Part shown: one piece after another, positions 37,691-46,385 of the stretch
How the letters are laid out: each line of letters opens with the position of its first letter
Numbering within the stretch: position 1 is the stretch's first letter
Assembly (NCBI RefSeq): GCF_904846525.1
Contig: NZ_CAJHAZ010000005.1
Span: forward strand, 62,001-126,000
Source of the DNA: Psychrobacter sp. 1044
Lineage (GTDB): Bacteria > Pseudomonadota > Gammaproteobacteria > Pseudomonadales > Moraxellaceae
DNA length: 64,000 bases
Direction: 5' to 3'
Translations under genes and position numbers: made by a program
The notes under the pieces: model-generated
The model's input: the letters and a program-made list of their open reading frames with translations, nothing else
What the model was told of the DNA's origin: nothing
The model's database searches: none

Positions 37691-38043
37691 AAGCTTGCCC
37701 TAAAAGTTATCACGGTCAGTTATTTGATTATTTTAAATGGGTTGGTATATCGTCATGTTTTTGTCATGGATCATGACCCACGACAGTCAATTTTTAGCCT
37801 AGTTTATCATAATTCGAGTTGTGCTCAGACCTTACCATCATAGCCTATCGTCAATTTTTGCAAATCTGGCAAGTCACACCACCCCTTTAGAAAGTTTCGC
37901 TTAAGATTTGGCAACAAAAATCTGACCTTACACATGCTAAACTTCGCCTACTCTACCAGAGTTTATTGTAGAACAAGCCTTATTCCAAAACTTACCAATT
38001 ACTTCACTATCGCTCACTCAATCCTCATTTTTAGGAATTATCT
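37691..38043. other. 353-bp divergent spacer ftsY / small lipoprotein
   Basis: AT-rich region expected to carry both promoters. TAGGAATT near 38033 is the ribosome site of the small lipoprotein. No other structure is seen. Confidence 0.45.
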
Positions 38044-38208
38044 ATGCCATCACTATCTAATACTGACAAAACGTACGGTAAAAAAGCAATCAGCATCAGC
38101 GCAGCTTTATTAGTAGCAACACTGGTGCTATCTGCGACAGGCTGCAATACCACCCAAGAATTTAAGCCAACAGCCAGTGTGATGGTTGGGGCACATAAAT
38201 CTTTATAA
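38044..38208 (+). CDS. Small lipoprotein, 54 residues
   Basis: A short gene reading MPSLSNTDKTYGKKAISISA at its start, then a hydrophobic stretch (ALLVATLVLS) and the lipobox SATGC, with Cys34 the predicted acylated residue. The mature peptide is only about 21 residues. An AGGAATT ribosome site stands 6-8 nt before the ATG, and codon use looks normal. It ends 84 bp before the M16 peptidase lipoprotein on the same strand, so the two may be cotranscribed. Function unknown. Confidence 0.65.
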   Translation: MPSLSNTDKTYGKKAISISAALLVATLVLSATGCNTTQEFKPTASVMVGAHKSL

Positions 38209-38292
38209 AACCTGCTATCTATCGCTAGTATTTAGAGTGATCTAACCACTGATCAATTTACAAGTTGCCATTTTATATAAGTAGAATATACC

Positions 38293-39804
38293 ATGCCACT
38301 GCCTTTATCACCGTCGCACTTACCTGCCGCATCTCTACGTCTTGCCTGTGCCTTAGCAATAGCAACGACTCTTGCTGCTTGCCAAACCAGCACTATCAAC
38401 GCCAACACATTGTCGACTGGTCAGAAGCCAGTCATTGAAAATACCTTGGGTAAAGATGAGCTAAACACAGCTAAATCAGGTCAGGACATTCAGCCCTCAT
38501 CAGCATTGACCATGGATATGTCAGGTCGACACGAATATCAATTAGAAAACGGTCTAAAGGTAGTGGTAAAAGAAGACCATCGCGCACCTGTGGTAATGAC
38601 TCAAATCTGGTATCGAGTTGGGTCAGCAGATGAGCCACTGGATAAAGGGGGCATCTCGCATTTGCTTGAGCATATGATGTTTAAAGGCACTACCAACGTT
38701 TCGAGCGACGACTATGAGCGCTTGATTGCTAAATTTGGCGGCGTCAATAATGCGTTTACCAGCTACGACTATACGGGCTATTACGAGCTATTCCCTGCCA
38801 ACCGCTTTCCTTTAGCACTAGAGCTAGAAGCGGATCGTATGAAAAACCTACTGTTTAATGAGCAGGAATTTACCAAAGAGCACCAAGTGGTCATGGAGGA
38901 GCGCCGCCAACGCACTGATGATAATCCACTTGCCAAGGCTTATGAGTCATTTCGCTTATTGGCGCTCCCGAATAGTCCAAAAGGCGAATCCGTGATTGGT
39001 CCGATGGATGAGCTTGAATCCATTACCCTTACAGATTTAAAAGACTGGTATAAAACATGGTACGCACCAAACAATGCAACGTTAGTCGTCGTTGGCGACA
39101 TTAAACCTCAAGAAGTATTGGCTCAAGTCAAACGTTACTTTGGTGAGCTAATACCAAGCGATCTACCTAAACGTCCTGCCGTCAGTCAAAAGGGCTTCCG
39201 TGGCTATCAGAAAGTCGACTCCGAGCAAGCCGTACAAGTGCCAGTATTATTAATGGGTTATAACGTACCCAGTCTCGTCACTGCTGGTGCAGCTAATGAA
39301 AAACAAGCTTATGCGCTCTCACTGGCTCAAGATGTATTAGACGGTGGTCTCTCTGCCCGCCTTGAAAGTCGATTGATACGCGAGCAAGGTCTGCTGACCA
39401 CGGTGGGCACTTCATATGACTTGCTAGATCGTGGCGATGGACTGTTTTTGATACAAGCGACTCCACGTGAAGGTGTCAGCTTAGAGCAAGCACAACAAGC
39501 CATTATGGCTGAAATAGAAAAGCTCAAAACCGATCCCATCGCTGCTGATGAAATCGAGCGTGCCAAAACCAATACGGTCACAGGGCTCGTCTATGCGCAA
39601 GACAGCATGGAAGGTCAGGCGCAGATGATTGGCTCCTTACAGTCTATCGGTCTTGACGATACGCTGCTTGCTGAATTGCCCAGCAAACTCGATAGCGTGA
39701 CGATTGCTGACATACAAGCTGCTAGCAAAAAGTATTTGGTAAAGGACAATTTAACAGTGATGCATGTCATACCACCTAAAAGCCAAGCAGCGACAGAGAA
39801 ATAA
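38293..39804 (+). CDS. M16 zinc peptidase, lipoprotein, catalytic subunit
   Basis: A 503-residue M16 family (pitrilysin-type) metalloprotease. The N-terminus is a lipoprotein signal ending in TLAAC (Cys30). The inverted zinc motif HLLEHMMF (HxxEH) appears at about residue 123, with the downstream Glu ligand in ALELEADRMKNL. A second, non-catalytic M16 half follows. The next gene encodes a related protein lacking the zinc motif, so the two probably form a heterodimeric periplasmic peptidase. Substrates are unknown. Confidence 0.92.
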   Translation: MPLPLSPSHLPAASLRLACALAIATTLAACQTSTINANTLSTGQKPVIENTLGKDELNTAKSGQDIQPSSALTMDMSGRHEYQLENGLKVVVKEDHRAPVVMTQIWYRVGSADEPLDKGGISHLLEHMMFKGTTNVSSDDYERLIAKFGGVNNAFTSYDYTGYYELFPANRFPLALELEADRMKNLLFNEQEFTKEHQVVMEERRQRTDDNPLAKAYESFRLLALPNSPKGESVIGPMDELESITLTDLKDWYKTWYAPNNATLVVVGDIKPQEVLAQVKRYFGELIPSDLPKRPAVSQKGFRGYQKVDSEQAVQVPVLLMGYNVPSLVTAGAANEKQAYALSLAQDVLDGGLSARLESRLIREQGLLTTVGTSYDLLDRGDGLFLIQATPREGVSLEQAQQAIMAEIEKLKTDPIAADEIERAKTNTVTGLVYAQDSMEGQAQMIGSLQSIGLDDTLLAELPSKLDSVTIADIQAASKKYLVKDNLTVMHVIPPKSQAATEK

Positions 39805-39873
39805 TCGTGTCGTGTTAGCTCTTTATTCGATACAAGCGCCAATCATAAAGACCTTATTTATAAGAAGAAAACC

Positions 39874-41421
39874 ATGACTCAAAATAGTGATTTGTTGCAA
39901 AATAGAAAAAAAGCTTACAGCTCAATACCATCAGCAACCGCCACCATGCAAAAACTGTCGCATCTTAGTGTTGGCATCTTGCTAGGTCTAACAACGTTGA
40001 CAGCACAAGCAAACACAACAGGTGCTGAAGAATATCGTGGCTCTGCGGCAGTGGATACGAGCGCACCGATTGCCGCATTATCAAAGCTAACCAGCCTTGA
40101 CGATGATAAAACGTTAACCGTTACCATCCCAACAATTCAGCAGTTCAAAACCAAGGCAGGCGTTCCCGTACGTTTTGTACAAACGACAGCCTTACCGATT
40201 GTCGATATCGACTTGCGTTTTAACGCTGGTAGCGCCCGTGATGGCAGTATTAGTAACACAGGCTTTGGTATTGCTAATATGACTGCCACTATGTTGACGC
40301 AAGGCTCTAAACGCTTAGACGAAAATGAATTTACTCGCGCTGTCGAAACCTTGGGTATCAATCTAAATAGTAGTGCCTATAAAGACATGTTTATTGTGTC
40401 GCTACGTAGCTTATCTGATGATAAGCATCTACTTCCAGCCGTTGATTTAATGACTCAGATGCTCAGCGAACCCGCTTTTGACGACAGCATCCTAGCACGT
40501 AATAAAGCACGATTATTGGTTGGCTTGCAGCAGCAAAAACAAGATCCCAACAGCCTTGCTAGCATCGCATTTAGCGAAGCATTGTATGGCGATCATCCTT
40601 ACGCCCATCCATCAGCGGGTACGCTTGAAAGCGTTCCTACTATCGAAAAGCAACAGCTGATAGATTTCAAAAACCGCTACTTAGTCGCAGCTAATGCCTC
40701 CGTTGCCATCACTGGTAATCTAACCTTAGAGCAAGCAAAAAAACTTGCGGAAGATATCACTAGCAAATTACCGAAAGGTCAGCCTGCAACTGAGCTGCCT
40801 GAACCCAAACCACTGAGCCAAGCCAAGCACATTCATATCCCCTTTCCAAGTACTCAAACCACCGTACTTATGGGACAATTGGGAGATAAGCGTGCCACCG
40901 ATCCCCAGTCTCAGCAGAAGCAAACCAACTTTGCGGTTGGTAATGAGGTGCTTGCAGGCGGTGATTTTAATGCGCGACTCATGACTGAGATTAGACAAAA
41001 CTTGGGCTACACTTATGGCATATCAGGCTCTATGAATCCCATGCTGGCACGAGGACCGTACCAAATCGGTTTTTCAACGCGCAATGATAAGGCGCGCGCG
41101 GCCATTGATGCCAGCTTAGCCGTTATCAATGACACTTTAGAAAAAGGTATCACCAGCACTGAGATGCGCTTAACGACGGACAATCTTAAAAATAGCTTTC
41201 CGATGGGTTTTGCGAGCAATGCGGGAATTAATGGCTTACTTGGGATGATGAATTTTTATCAACTACCAAACAGCTATCTGACTGATTATGTCAAACGTGT
41301 TGATCAAGTAAAGCTATCAGAAGTCAATCAAACCATGCAAGATACCCTTAAGCCTGATGATTTTCTGATTGTCACCGTTGGACAAGAGAATCCTTGGAAA
41401 GATAAAAAGACCAATAAATAG
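39874..41421 (+). CDS. M16-family protein, inactive partner subunit
   Basis: A 515-residue M16-fold protein with a signal-like segment (LSVGILLGLTTLTAQANT, about residues 30-48). At the place of HxxEH it has GFGIANMTATML, so zinc ligands are missing and it should not be catalytic itself. The C-terminal R/Y pair typical of substrate-binding halves is suggested by MTEIRQNLGYTYGISG. It starts 69 bp after the catalytic subunit and is presumably cotranscribed. AAGAAG precedes ATG 39874; ATG 39946 would give a more classical signal peptide. Confidence 0.9.
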   Translation: MTQNSDLLQNRKKAYSSIPSATATMQKLSHLSVGILLGLTTLTAQANTTGAEEYRGSAAVDTSAPIAALSKLTSLDDDKTLTVTIPTIQQFKTKAGVPVRFVQTTALPIVDIDLRFNAGSARDGSISNTGFGIANMTATMLTQGSKRLDENEFTRAVETLGINLNSSAYKDMFIVSLRSLSDDKHLLPAVDLMTQMLSEPAFDDSILARNKARLLVGLQQQKQDPNSLASIAFSEALYGDHPYAHPSAGTLESVPTIEKQQLIDFKNRYLVAANASVAITGNLTLEQAKKLAEDITSKLPKGQPATELPEPKPLSQAKHIHIPFPSTQTTVLMGQLGDKRATDPQSQQKQTNFAVGNEVLAGGDFNARLMTEIRQNLGYTYGISGSMNPMLARGPYQIGFSTRNDKARAAIDASLAVINDTLEKGITSTEMRLTTDNLKNSFPMGFASNAGINGLLGMMNFYQLPNSYLTDYVKRVDQVKLSEVNQTMQDTLKPDDFLIVTVGQENPWKDKKTNK

Positions 41422-41427
41422 CCGCAC

Positions 41428-41473
41428 AAAGAAATGCTTGGCAACACTATTTAGTATTGCCAAGCATTTCTTT
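41428..41473 (+). terminator. Terminator after the M16 pair, then a direct repeat
   Basis: AAAGAAATGCTTGGCAA pairs perfectly with 41457-41473 (17-bp stem, 12-nt loop). There is only a short T-run. Directly after, TTTATGAGTGGTAATAAA occurs twice (41471-41488 and 41504-41521), a small tandem duplication. Confidence 0.75.
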
Positions 41474-41558
41474 ATGAGTGGTAATAAATTATGAGTAGCA
41501 CTGTTTATGAGTGGTAATAAAAATCGATAGTAGGTTGTCCATACAAAAAATAATGCTC

Positions 41559-42134
41559 TTAACCAGAAATAGTCACTGCCACGTCATACATGAAATTTTC
41601 AGGCTTATAAGTTGCACCATTATAGGTCAATCGAATCACGTGCTTGTCATAAGAGTCTACTTGATAGTCACCATTAGCAAAATCATGCAGCGCTGGCACT
41701 ATCAGTAGCGCTTCAATTTGACTGTCGTTAATGCTAACCGAAATCTGCTGACCACTGCGTGGGTATAAAAAATAATCACAATGATTATTCACCATCACTT
41801 CTGCAGTACGCTCAACGACCTGACTGCCTATTTCTTCTTGTATGAGTTTTGGACAGATATCTGAGCGCTTTGAAGCCAGCCGAGCGTAAGAGTTCTTAAT
41901 ATTATCTTCAATATCTTCAACGTCCTGTAAGTTTCTGTCAGGATCAGTAGCAGAATCTTCAGCTGTTAGAGAGCCTTGTTCAGAAAACGTTTCTGGGCTA
42001 CAAGCACTGACCAATAAAAGAGAGAGCAAGACTGAACCAAACAAAGCCATATATGTGTTATTTGATTGTAAAAACGCTTTTTTTGGCTTATCAGACTTAT
42101 GTGTTTTCACCATCGTTGAATACCGCTTCTTCAT
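41559..42134 (-). CDS. Hypothetical lipoprotein
   Basis: I do not recognise this 191-residue protein. The N-terminus has a long basic region and a hydrophobic segment ending in the lipobox LVSAC (Cys45), so it is probably an outer-membrane or periplasmic lipoprotein. After an acidic linker (about residues 50-78) comes a domain of about 110 residues with two cysteines (DICPKLI and NNHCDYF) that could form a disulfide. AGGA precedes the first ATG. It is convergent with the M16 pair. No function is proposed. Confidence 0.7.
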   Translation of the reverse strand: MKKRYSTMVKTHKSDKPKKAFLQSNNTYMALFGSVLLSLLLVSACSPETFSEQGSLTAEDSATDPDRNLQDVEDIEDNIKNSYARLASKRSDICPKLIQEEIGSQVVERTAEVMVNNHCDYFLYPRSGQQISVSINDSQIEALLIVPALHDFANGDYQVDSYDKHVIRLTYNGATYKPENFMYDVAVTISG

Positions 42135-42317
42135 AAATCCTACTTACAATAGACGCTATGTGATTTCATAAACTAAATGATCATTAACCATAGTTTTTTA
42201 ATGCTAAACTATTTATCATTTAGCGCTGCCTTTCATCAGTATTATTATAGCGCTTTTACTCTAACTTAATTACCTCTGGCTCATATTTATTTGATTTTTT
42301 AATAGATCATAGATGAC

Positions 42318-43262
42318 TTAATAACGGCACGAAGATGAGCTACTGGCATGATTAAAGCCCCATTTACGATAACCATCCGTGTCTAGATGTATCGCACCCG
42401 TAGCATATAGCCCTAAACCGAAATTATGAGATTGACCCTGATATTGCCAAAACTGGCATAAGCCATCTTGCATCGTACTGAGCCGCCATAAGTTATCTTC
42501 ATACTCTGGTACCCAGATGTCGATAGCACTGGCATTCATATGCTTGCTACTATCGGCACCACCTGCACAGCCATTAAGGCCAGGACTGCGATATACCGAG
42601 CGTATTTCACTACTGATAGGTAGAATTCCTTGATGCTTCAATTCGCCATACAAACGTAATGTCGGGACGATATTTGCCCATAACTCCTGCGGTGGCAACT
42701 GATAAGGCTCATAGCCACATTTGCTCCAGCTTCGTGCTGTCGTGAGTAATTGCGACATAGGCGGTACATTGTGTACCCCTACCCGCGAATTTAGGTAGCG
42801 TTGAAAATCTGCTACTTGCCTAGCACGGTAGCTATTGCTATTCAACCACGCGTTAAAATCCATACTAATAGAATCAGTATAAGTACTATTGTAAGTATTG
42901 TTCGCAGTGCTGTAGCTGTTATTACTGTAAGTTGTATTATAAGCAGGCGCGCGCCGATTGACATTCATGCGCTTATTTTCTTCAATAGACAGACTGTCAT
43001 CGAAATCAAAATCACGCTGCTTTTGAGCAATCAATCCTTGCATGCTATCGCCACTCAGCATGGTAACGCCAGAATTATAGCTTGTAGTATTCGTCGAAGG
43101 TCTGATGTGAGCGTTACTACTACTACCCTGACGTACTTGGATACGGCGCTCACTATTGTCGCTGATAATAGCGGCATGAACAGAGATGCTACTGGCACAG
43201 ATGAGTAGTGCAAGCATAGGCTTGTGAATCTGCCTATAAGGATATTTTTTTGTATTGGTCAT
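42318..43262 (-). CDS. M15-type peptidase domain protein (D-Ala-D-Ala carboxypeptidase-like)
   Basis: A 314-residue secreted protein with an N-terminal signal (MLALLICASSISVHA). The middle is low complexity, rich in Asn, Ser, Thr and Tyr (about residues 45-135). The C-terminal half resembles peptidase M15A: RSVYRSPGLNGCAGGADSS and then KHMNASAIDIWVP, matching the SxHxxxxAxD zinc motif, with a late His (AIHLDTDGYRKWG). It may trim peptidoglycan peptides. The lipoprotein at 41559 lies 183 bp downstream on the same strand. Confidence 0.78.
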   Translation of the reverse strand: MTNTKKYPYRQIHKPMLALLICASSISVHAAIISDNSERRIQVRQGSSSNAHIRPSTNTTSYNSGVTMLSGDSMQGLIAQKQRDFDFDDSLSIEENKRMNVNRRAPAYNTTYSNNSYSTANNTYNSTYTDSISMDFNAWLNSNSYRARQVADFQRYLNSRVGVHNVPPMSQLLTTARSWSKCGYEPYQLPPQELWANIVPTLRLYGELKHQGILPISSEIRSVYRSPGLNGCAGGADSSKHMNASAIDIWVPEYEDNLWRLSTMQDGLCQFWQYQGQSHNFGLGLYATGAIHLDTDGYRKWGFNHASSSSSCRY

Positions 43263-43525
43263 TGCAACAAGCTACCGCTAAAAACGTTTTATCGATACTA
43301 TCAAATTTTCAGCAAGCAAGCTAAACTATCGCCTCTAATCAGAGGCGTGTTATTGGTAATTAACACTTATCCTTATAATTTTTATAATTATGTGACTTTA
43401 TTTCTTATGTGTTACTTTATCTACGATATTTTACTTGCATAGATAGAGATATGGTGCGATTACCTTTAAATGTTGATCTGATTTGAAAATTCACTCTTAC
43501 CTCAATTGCCAGACACACTTTGCCT

Positions 43526-44668
43526 ATGTCTTCTAATCCGCAATACCGTTTTTCACGTCAGAGCCATCATTTAGGCCAAGGCCATGCACCATCGTTATGG
43601 CAGCGTATACATATCGATCCATGGTTGACCCTTCTCTTATTGACGGTTTGCTGCATTGGTTTGACAATTTTATATAGTGCTGCCGGTCAAGATGTCGGTA
43701 TGGTATTACGTCAAATGGTCAGCTATGGTGTGGCCTTTACGGTTATGTTTATCATGGCACAGATACCGCCTAGCCTTTATCGCACTTTTACACCTATCTT
43801 TTATGTAATGGGATTAATTTTATTGGTATTGGTCGATATCATCGGTGAAGTACGTATGGGTGCTCAGCGCTGGATTAATTTACCAGGGTTTGGCAGTGTG
43901 CAACCCTCAGAATTTATGAAACTTGGGATGCCAATGATGTGTGCTTGGTTTTTATCCAAGCGTGATCTACCGCCCTCTCTATCTAGCATTGTCATTACCT
44001 TAGCCTTAATCATCGTCCCTGTATTATTAATTGCAAAAGAGCCTGATCTTGGGACGTCGCTATTGGTGGCAGCCAGTGGCATCTTTGTGCTTTTTTTGGC
44101 AGGGTTGTCTTGGCGATTGATTTCAGCTGCCGCCATATTAGCGATACCGCTTATTGCGATTGCTTGGAATTTTCTATTACATGATTATCAGCGTACCCGT
44201 GTCTTAACACTGCTCAATCCAGAAGCCGATGTACAAGGGGCTGGGTGGAATATCATTCAGTCAAAAACCGCTATCGGTGCGGGTGGGCTCACTGGTAAGG
44301 GCTATTTAGAGGGCACGCAGTCGCATTTACATTTTTTACCAGAAGGTCATACTGATTTTATTATCGCGGCTTTTTCAGAAGAGTTTGGCTTGTTGGGCGT
44401 GATTTTATTAATGTTCATTTATTCCTGTTTACTCCTGCGCGCCTTATACATCGCTTTCACCCATCCTGATGTATACAGTAGATTACTAGCGGGTGCAATT
44501 GCCATGTCTTTCTTTGTTTATGTATTCGTTAATGTGGGTATGGTTGGTGGTATTTTACCCGTCGTTGGCGTTCCTCTGCCCTTCATTAGCTATGGCGGTA
44601 CTGCGATCGTCACTTTGATGGCAGGATTTGGACTACTTATGTCCATTCACACTCACAAGCCCAGTTGA
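43526..44668 (+). CDS. rodA: Rod shape-determining protein RodA
   Basis: SEDS-family peptidoglycan glycosyltransferase that works with PBP2 in cell elongation. It has about ten membrane helices. Family marks: INLPGFGSVQPSEFMKLGMP (about residues 115-135), AKEPDLGTSLLV with the conserved Asp region, and GVPLPFISYGGTAIVTLM near the C-terminus. A TTG at 43520 is in frame, but ATG 43526 is the likelier start (380 residues). mrdA (PBP2), its usual partner, is not adjacent; a 919-bp spacer and rlpA follow. Confidence 0.95.
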   Translation: MSSNPQYRFSRQSHHLGQGHAPSLWQRIHIDPWLTLLLLTVCCIGLTILYSAAGQDVGMVLRQMVSYGVAFTVMFIMAQIPPSLYRTFTPIFYVMGLILLVLVDIIGEVRMGAQRWINLPGFGSVQPSEFMKLGMPMMCAWFLSKRDLPPSLSSIVITLALIIVPVLLIAKEPDLGTSLLVAASGIFVLFLAGLSWRLISAAAILAIPLIAIAWNFLLHDYQRTRVLTLLNPEADVQGAGWNIIQSKTAIGAGGLTGKGYLEGTQSHLHFLPEGHTDFIIAAFSEEFGLLGVILLMFIYSCLLLRALYIAFTHPDVYSRLLAGAIAMSFFVYVFVNVGMVGGILPVVGVPLPFISYGGTAIVTLMAGFGLLMSIHTHKPS

Positions 44669-45587
44669 TGCACAGTTACCAGTGATTCTCTAATGAACAT
44701 TCTAACTTTATCTTAATGCTATTCATGTTAAAAATCAAAAGACACAGGCTATATAAAAGTCGTAAGGCAAATAAACCAGCCAATTAAAGCCTTTATCTAA
44801 ATCATTGTCACATGCAAGATGGTTGAAAATAAATGTAAATCAACAACAAATTAAGGGTTTCTAACAAATTTTATTGTTTCATCATTTTATGGCAAGTCCT
44901 ATAACTTGCCATAAAAATCCTCCTATCTACTTTTAATAATAAATACAAGCCATTGATTTAATTAAAGTAATTAAAAATACCCTCATATTTCCTCTCATTA
45001 AAACACTTCGTTGCCAATTGGTACTGATAGATTTTACTCCTTGTTTTTTACAAATAATTGCGTTAACCTCGTTTAACTGTACTTTGATACATAACCCGTA
45101 CATAGCTACTAATAAACTTTGCATTTAATTATATTTTGGTTGTAGCTCGTACGTATAGTTAGCGAATTGTAGATTCCAAGCTTTCAAATACACTACTTAA
45201 TTAACGGTTTAATAACAAAGACACACGCAATGCCTTCTAAACCCTTTATTAATTTAGCAATGTTAGAAAGTTTGTAAATAGCACATATAGCGAACTCGGT
45301 ACTCAACCTTTGTATTCGGATTGGGTGTTCTACTAATATCGTTAGCTGTCATTTGAGCGTTTCATAAGTATCTTTGGTCGTATTATCCTGACCCACTTAT
45401 GATAATAAAATGAAAAATTACCATACCTTAAAATCTATAAAAGCCATGTTTAGTATCAATAATTATATGAAAAAATATTGATGATGCGGCTTTAGAGTTT
45501 GTGACGCTGTTAGATTGGTCTAACATTGCCACGCTCAGTCTAGAACTATTAGAGTTAGATTTTAAAGTATAAGTTATAGAGGTATCT
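44669..45587. other. 919-bp gene-free region between rodA and rlpA
   Basis: This is the longest non-coding stretch of the window and is very AT-rich. Open frames in it are short and look random. It holds one perfect hairpin (44885-44916) and, near the right end, ATCAATA...TATTGAT in imperfect inverted arrangement (about 45455-45483). It may contain decayed genes or the long regulatory region of rlpA. Confidence 0.5.
44885..44916. repeat. Perfect 13-bp hairpin in the rodA-rlpA spacer
   Basis: TTTTATGGCAAGT and its exact complement (44904-44916) with a 6-nt loop. There is no good T-run on either strand, so it is not a classical terminator. It lies about 220 bp after rodA. Confidence 0.5.
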
Positions 45588-46202
45588 ATGAATAAGCGTT
45601 TATCTGGTTTACTTACCATGTCAGCAGTATTGTTTGCTGGCTCCGCAGTTGCTACTAATGCAAATGCTGTAGAAGCAAAAACCTCTCTTGCGATGATTTC
45701 ACAAGATAACGCCTCCCATATCGATCGTGTACTTGGTGAGCTTAGCCGTCAACATGATGGCGCATCAAGTTTGGTGAAGTCAGCACGCCAACCAACTTCA
45801 TTGGCACTTAGCAGCTCGCTGTTAGCCAGTGACACCTCTCAACTGACCAATGATGAAGATGTATTAGAGCGTCTGACAGCCGTAGCCTCTAACTCGGTCA
45901 GTAAATTTAAGCAAACAGGCCTAGCCTCTTGGTATGGTCGTAAATTCCATGGTCGTAAAACAGCCAGTGGTGAAACATTCGATATGAATGGTTTGACAGC
46001 GGCGCATCGTTCACTGCCATTGAATTGCTATGTTAAAGTCACGAATAAGACCAACGGTAAAAGCGTCGTGGTAAAAGTGAATGATCGTGGTCCATTCCAT
46101 GGTAACCGTGTGCTAGATTTGTCTTATGGTGCTGCCAAAAAACTCGGTATTACAGGTAAAGGTGTTGGTAATGTTGCTATTGAGCGCGTTTCAGGACCAT
46201 AA
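45588..46202 (+). CDS. rlpA: RlpA-like double-psi beta-barrel protein
   Basis: A 204-residue secreted protein with a signal peptide (LLTMSAVLFAGSAVATNANA). The C-terminal RlpA/DPBB domain (about residues 110-204) shows TGLASWYG, RKTASGETFD, LTAAHRSLPL and VVKVNDRGPFHGNRVLDLS. RlpA proteins are septal lytic transglycosylases acting on denuded glycan in Pseudomonas. This one has no lipobox and no C-terminal SPOR domain, so it may not be septum-targeted. An AGAGG site precedes the ATG. Confidence 0.92.
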   Translation: MNKRLSGLLTMSAVLFAGSAVATNANAVEAKTSLAMISQDNASHIDRVLGELSRQHDGASSLVKSARQPTSLALSSSLLASDTSQLTNDEDVLERLTAVASNSVSKFKQTGLASWYGRKFHGRKTASGETFDMNGLTAAHRSLPLNCYVKVTNKTNGKSVVVKVNDRGPFHGNRVLDLSYGAAKKLGITGKGVGNVAIERVSGP

Positions 46203-46247
46203 TTCTAAAAAAACAGTCTATTTGCATTAAACCATAAAAAAAACCAT

Positions 46248-46285
46248 AAAAAGCGCCTAACACATTAGTGATTAGGCGCTTTTTT
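46248..46285. terminator. Bidirectional terminator rlpA / radA
   Basis: AAAAGCGCCTAA / TTAGGCGCTTTT stem with an 11-nt loop, T6 on the plus strand and A-runs (T on the minus strand) on the left. It lies between convergent genes. Confidence 0.9.
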
Positions 46286-46385
46286 GTGGTTTCAGTTTAT
46301 TGTATCCATTAAGCTACAGATAAAGCTGTAGCGCTTAGCAATGACTTATAAAACAACCATAATCAAAATGATTAACCCTTACACC

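Noticed and set aside
42801-43208. 135-codon frame antisense to the M15-like peptidase
   Set aside because: Mirrors the low-complexity Asn/Ser/Tyr region of that gene; no motif.
44933-45124. 63-codon minus-strand frame in the rodA-rlpA spacer
   Set aside because: No ribosome site, no domain, AT-rich random look.
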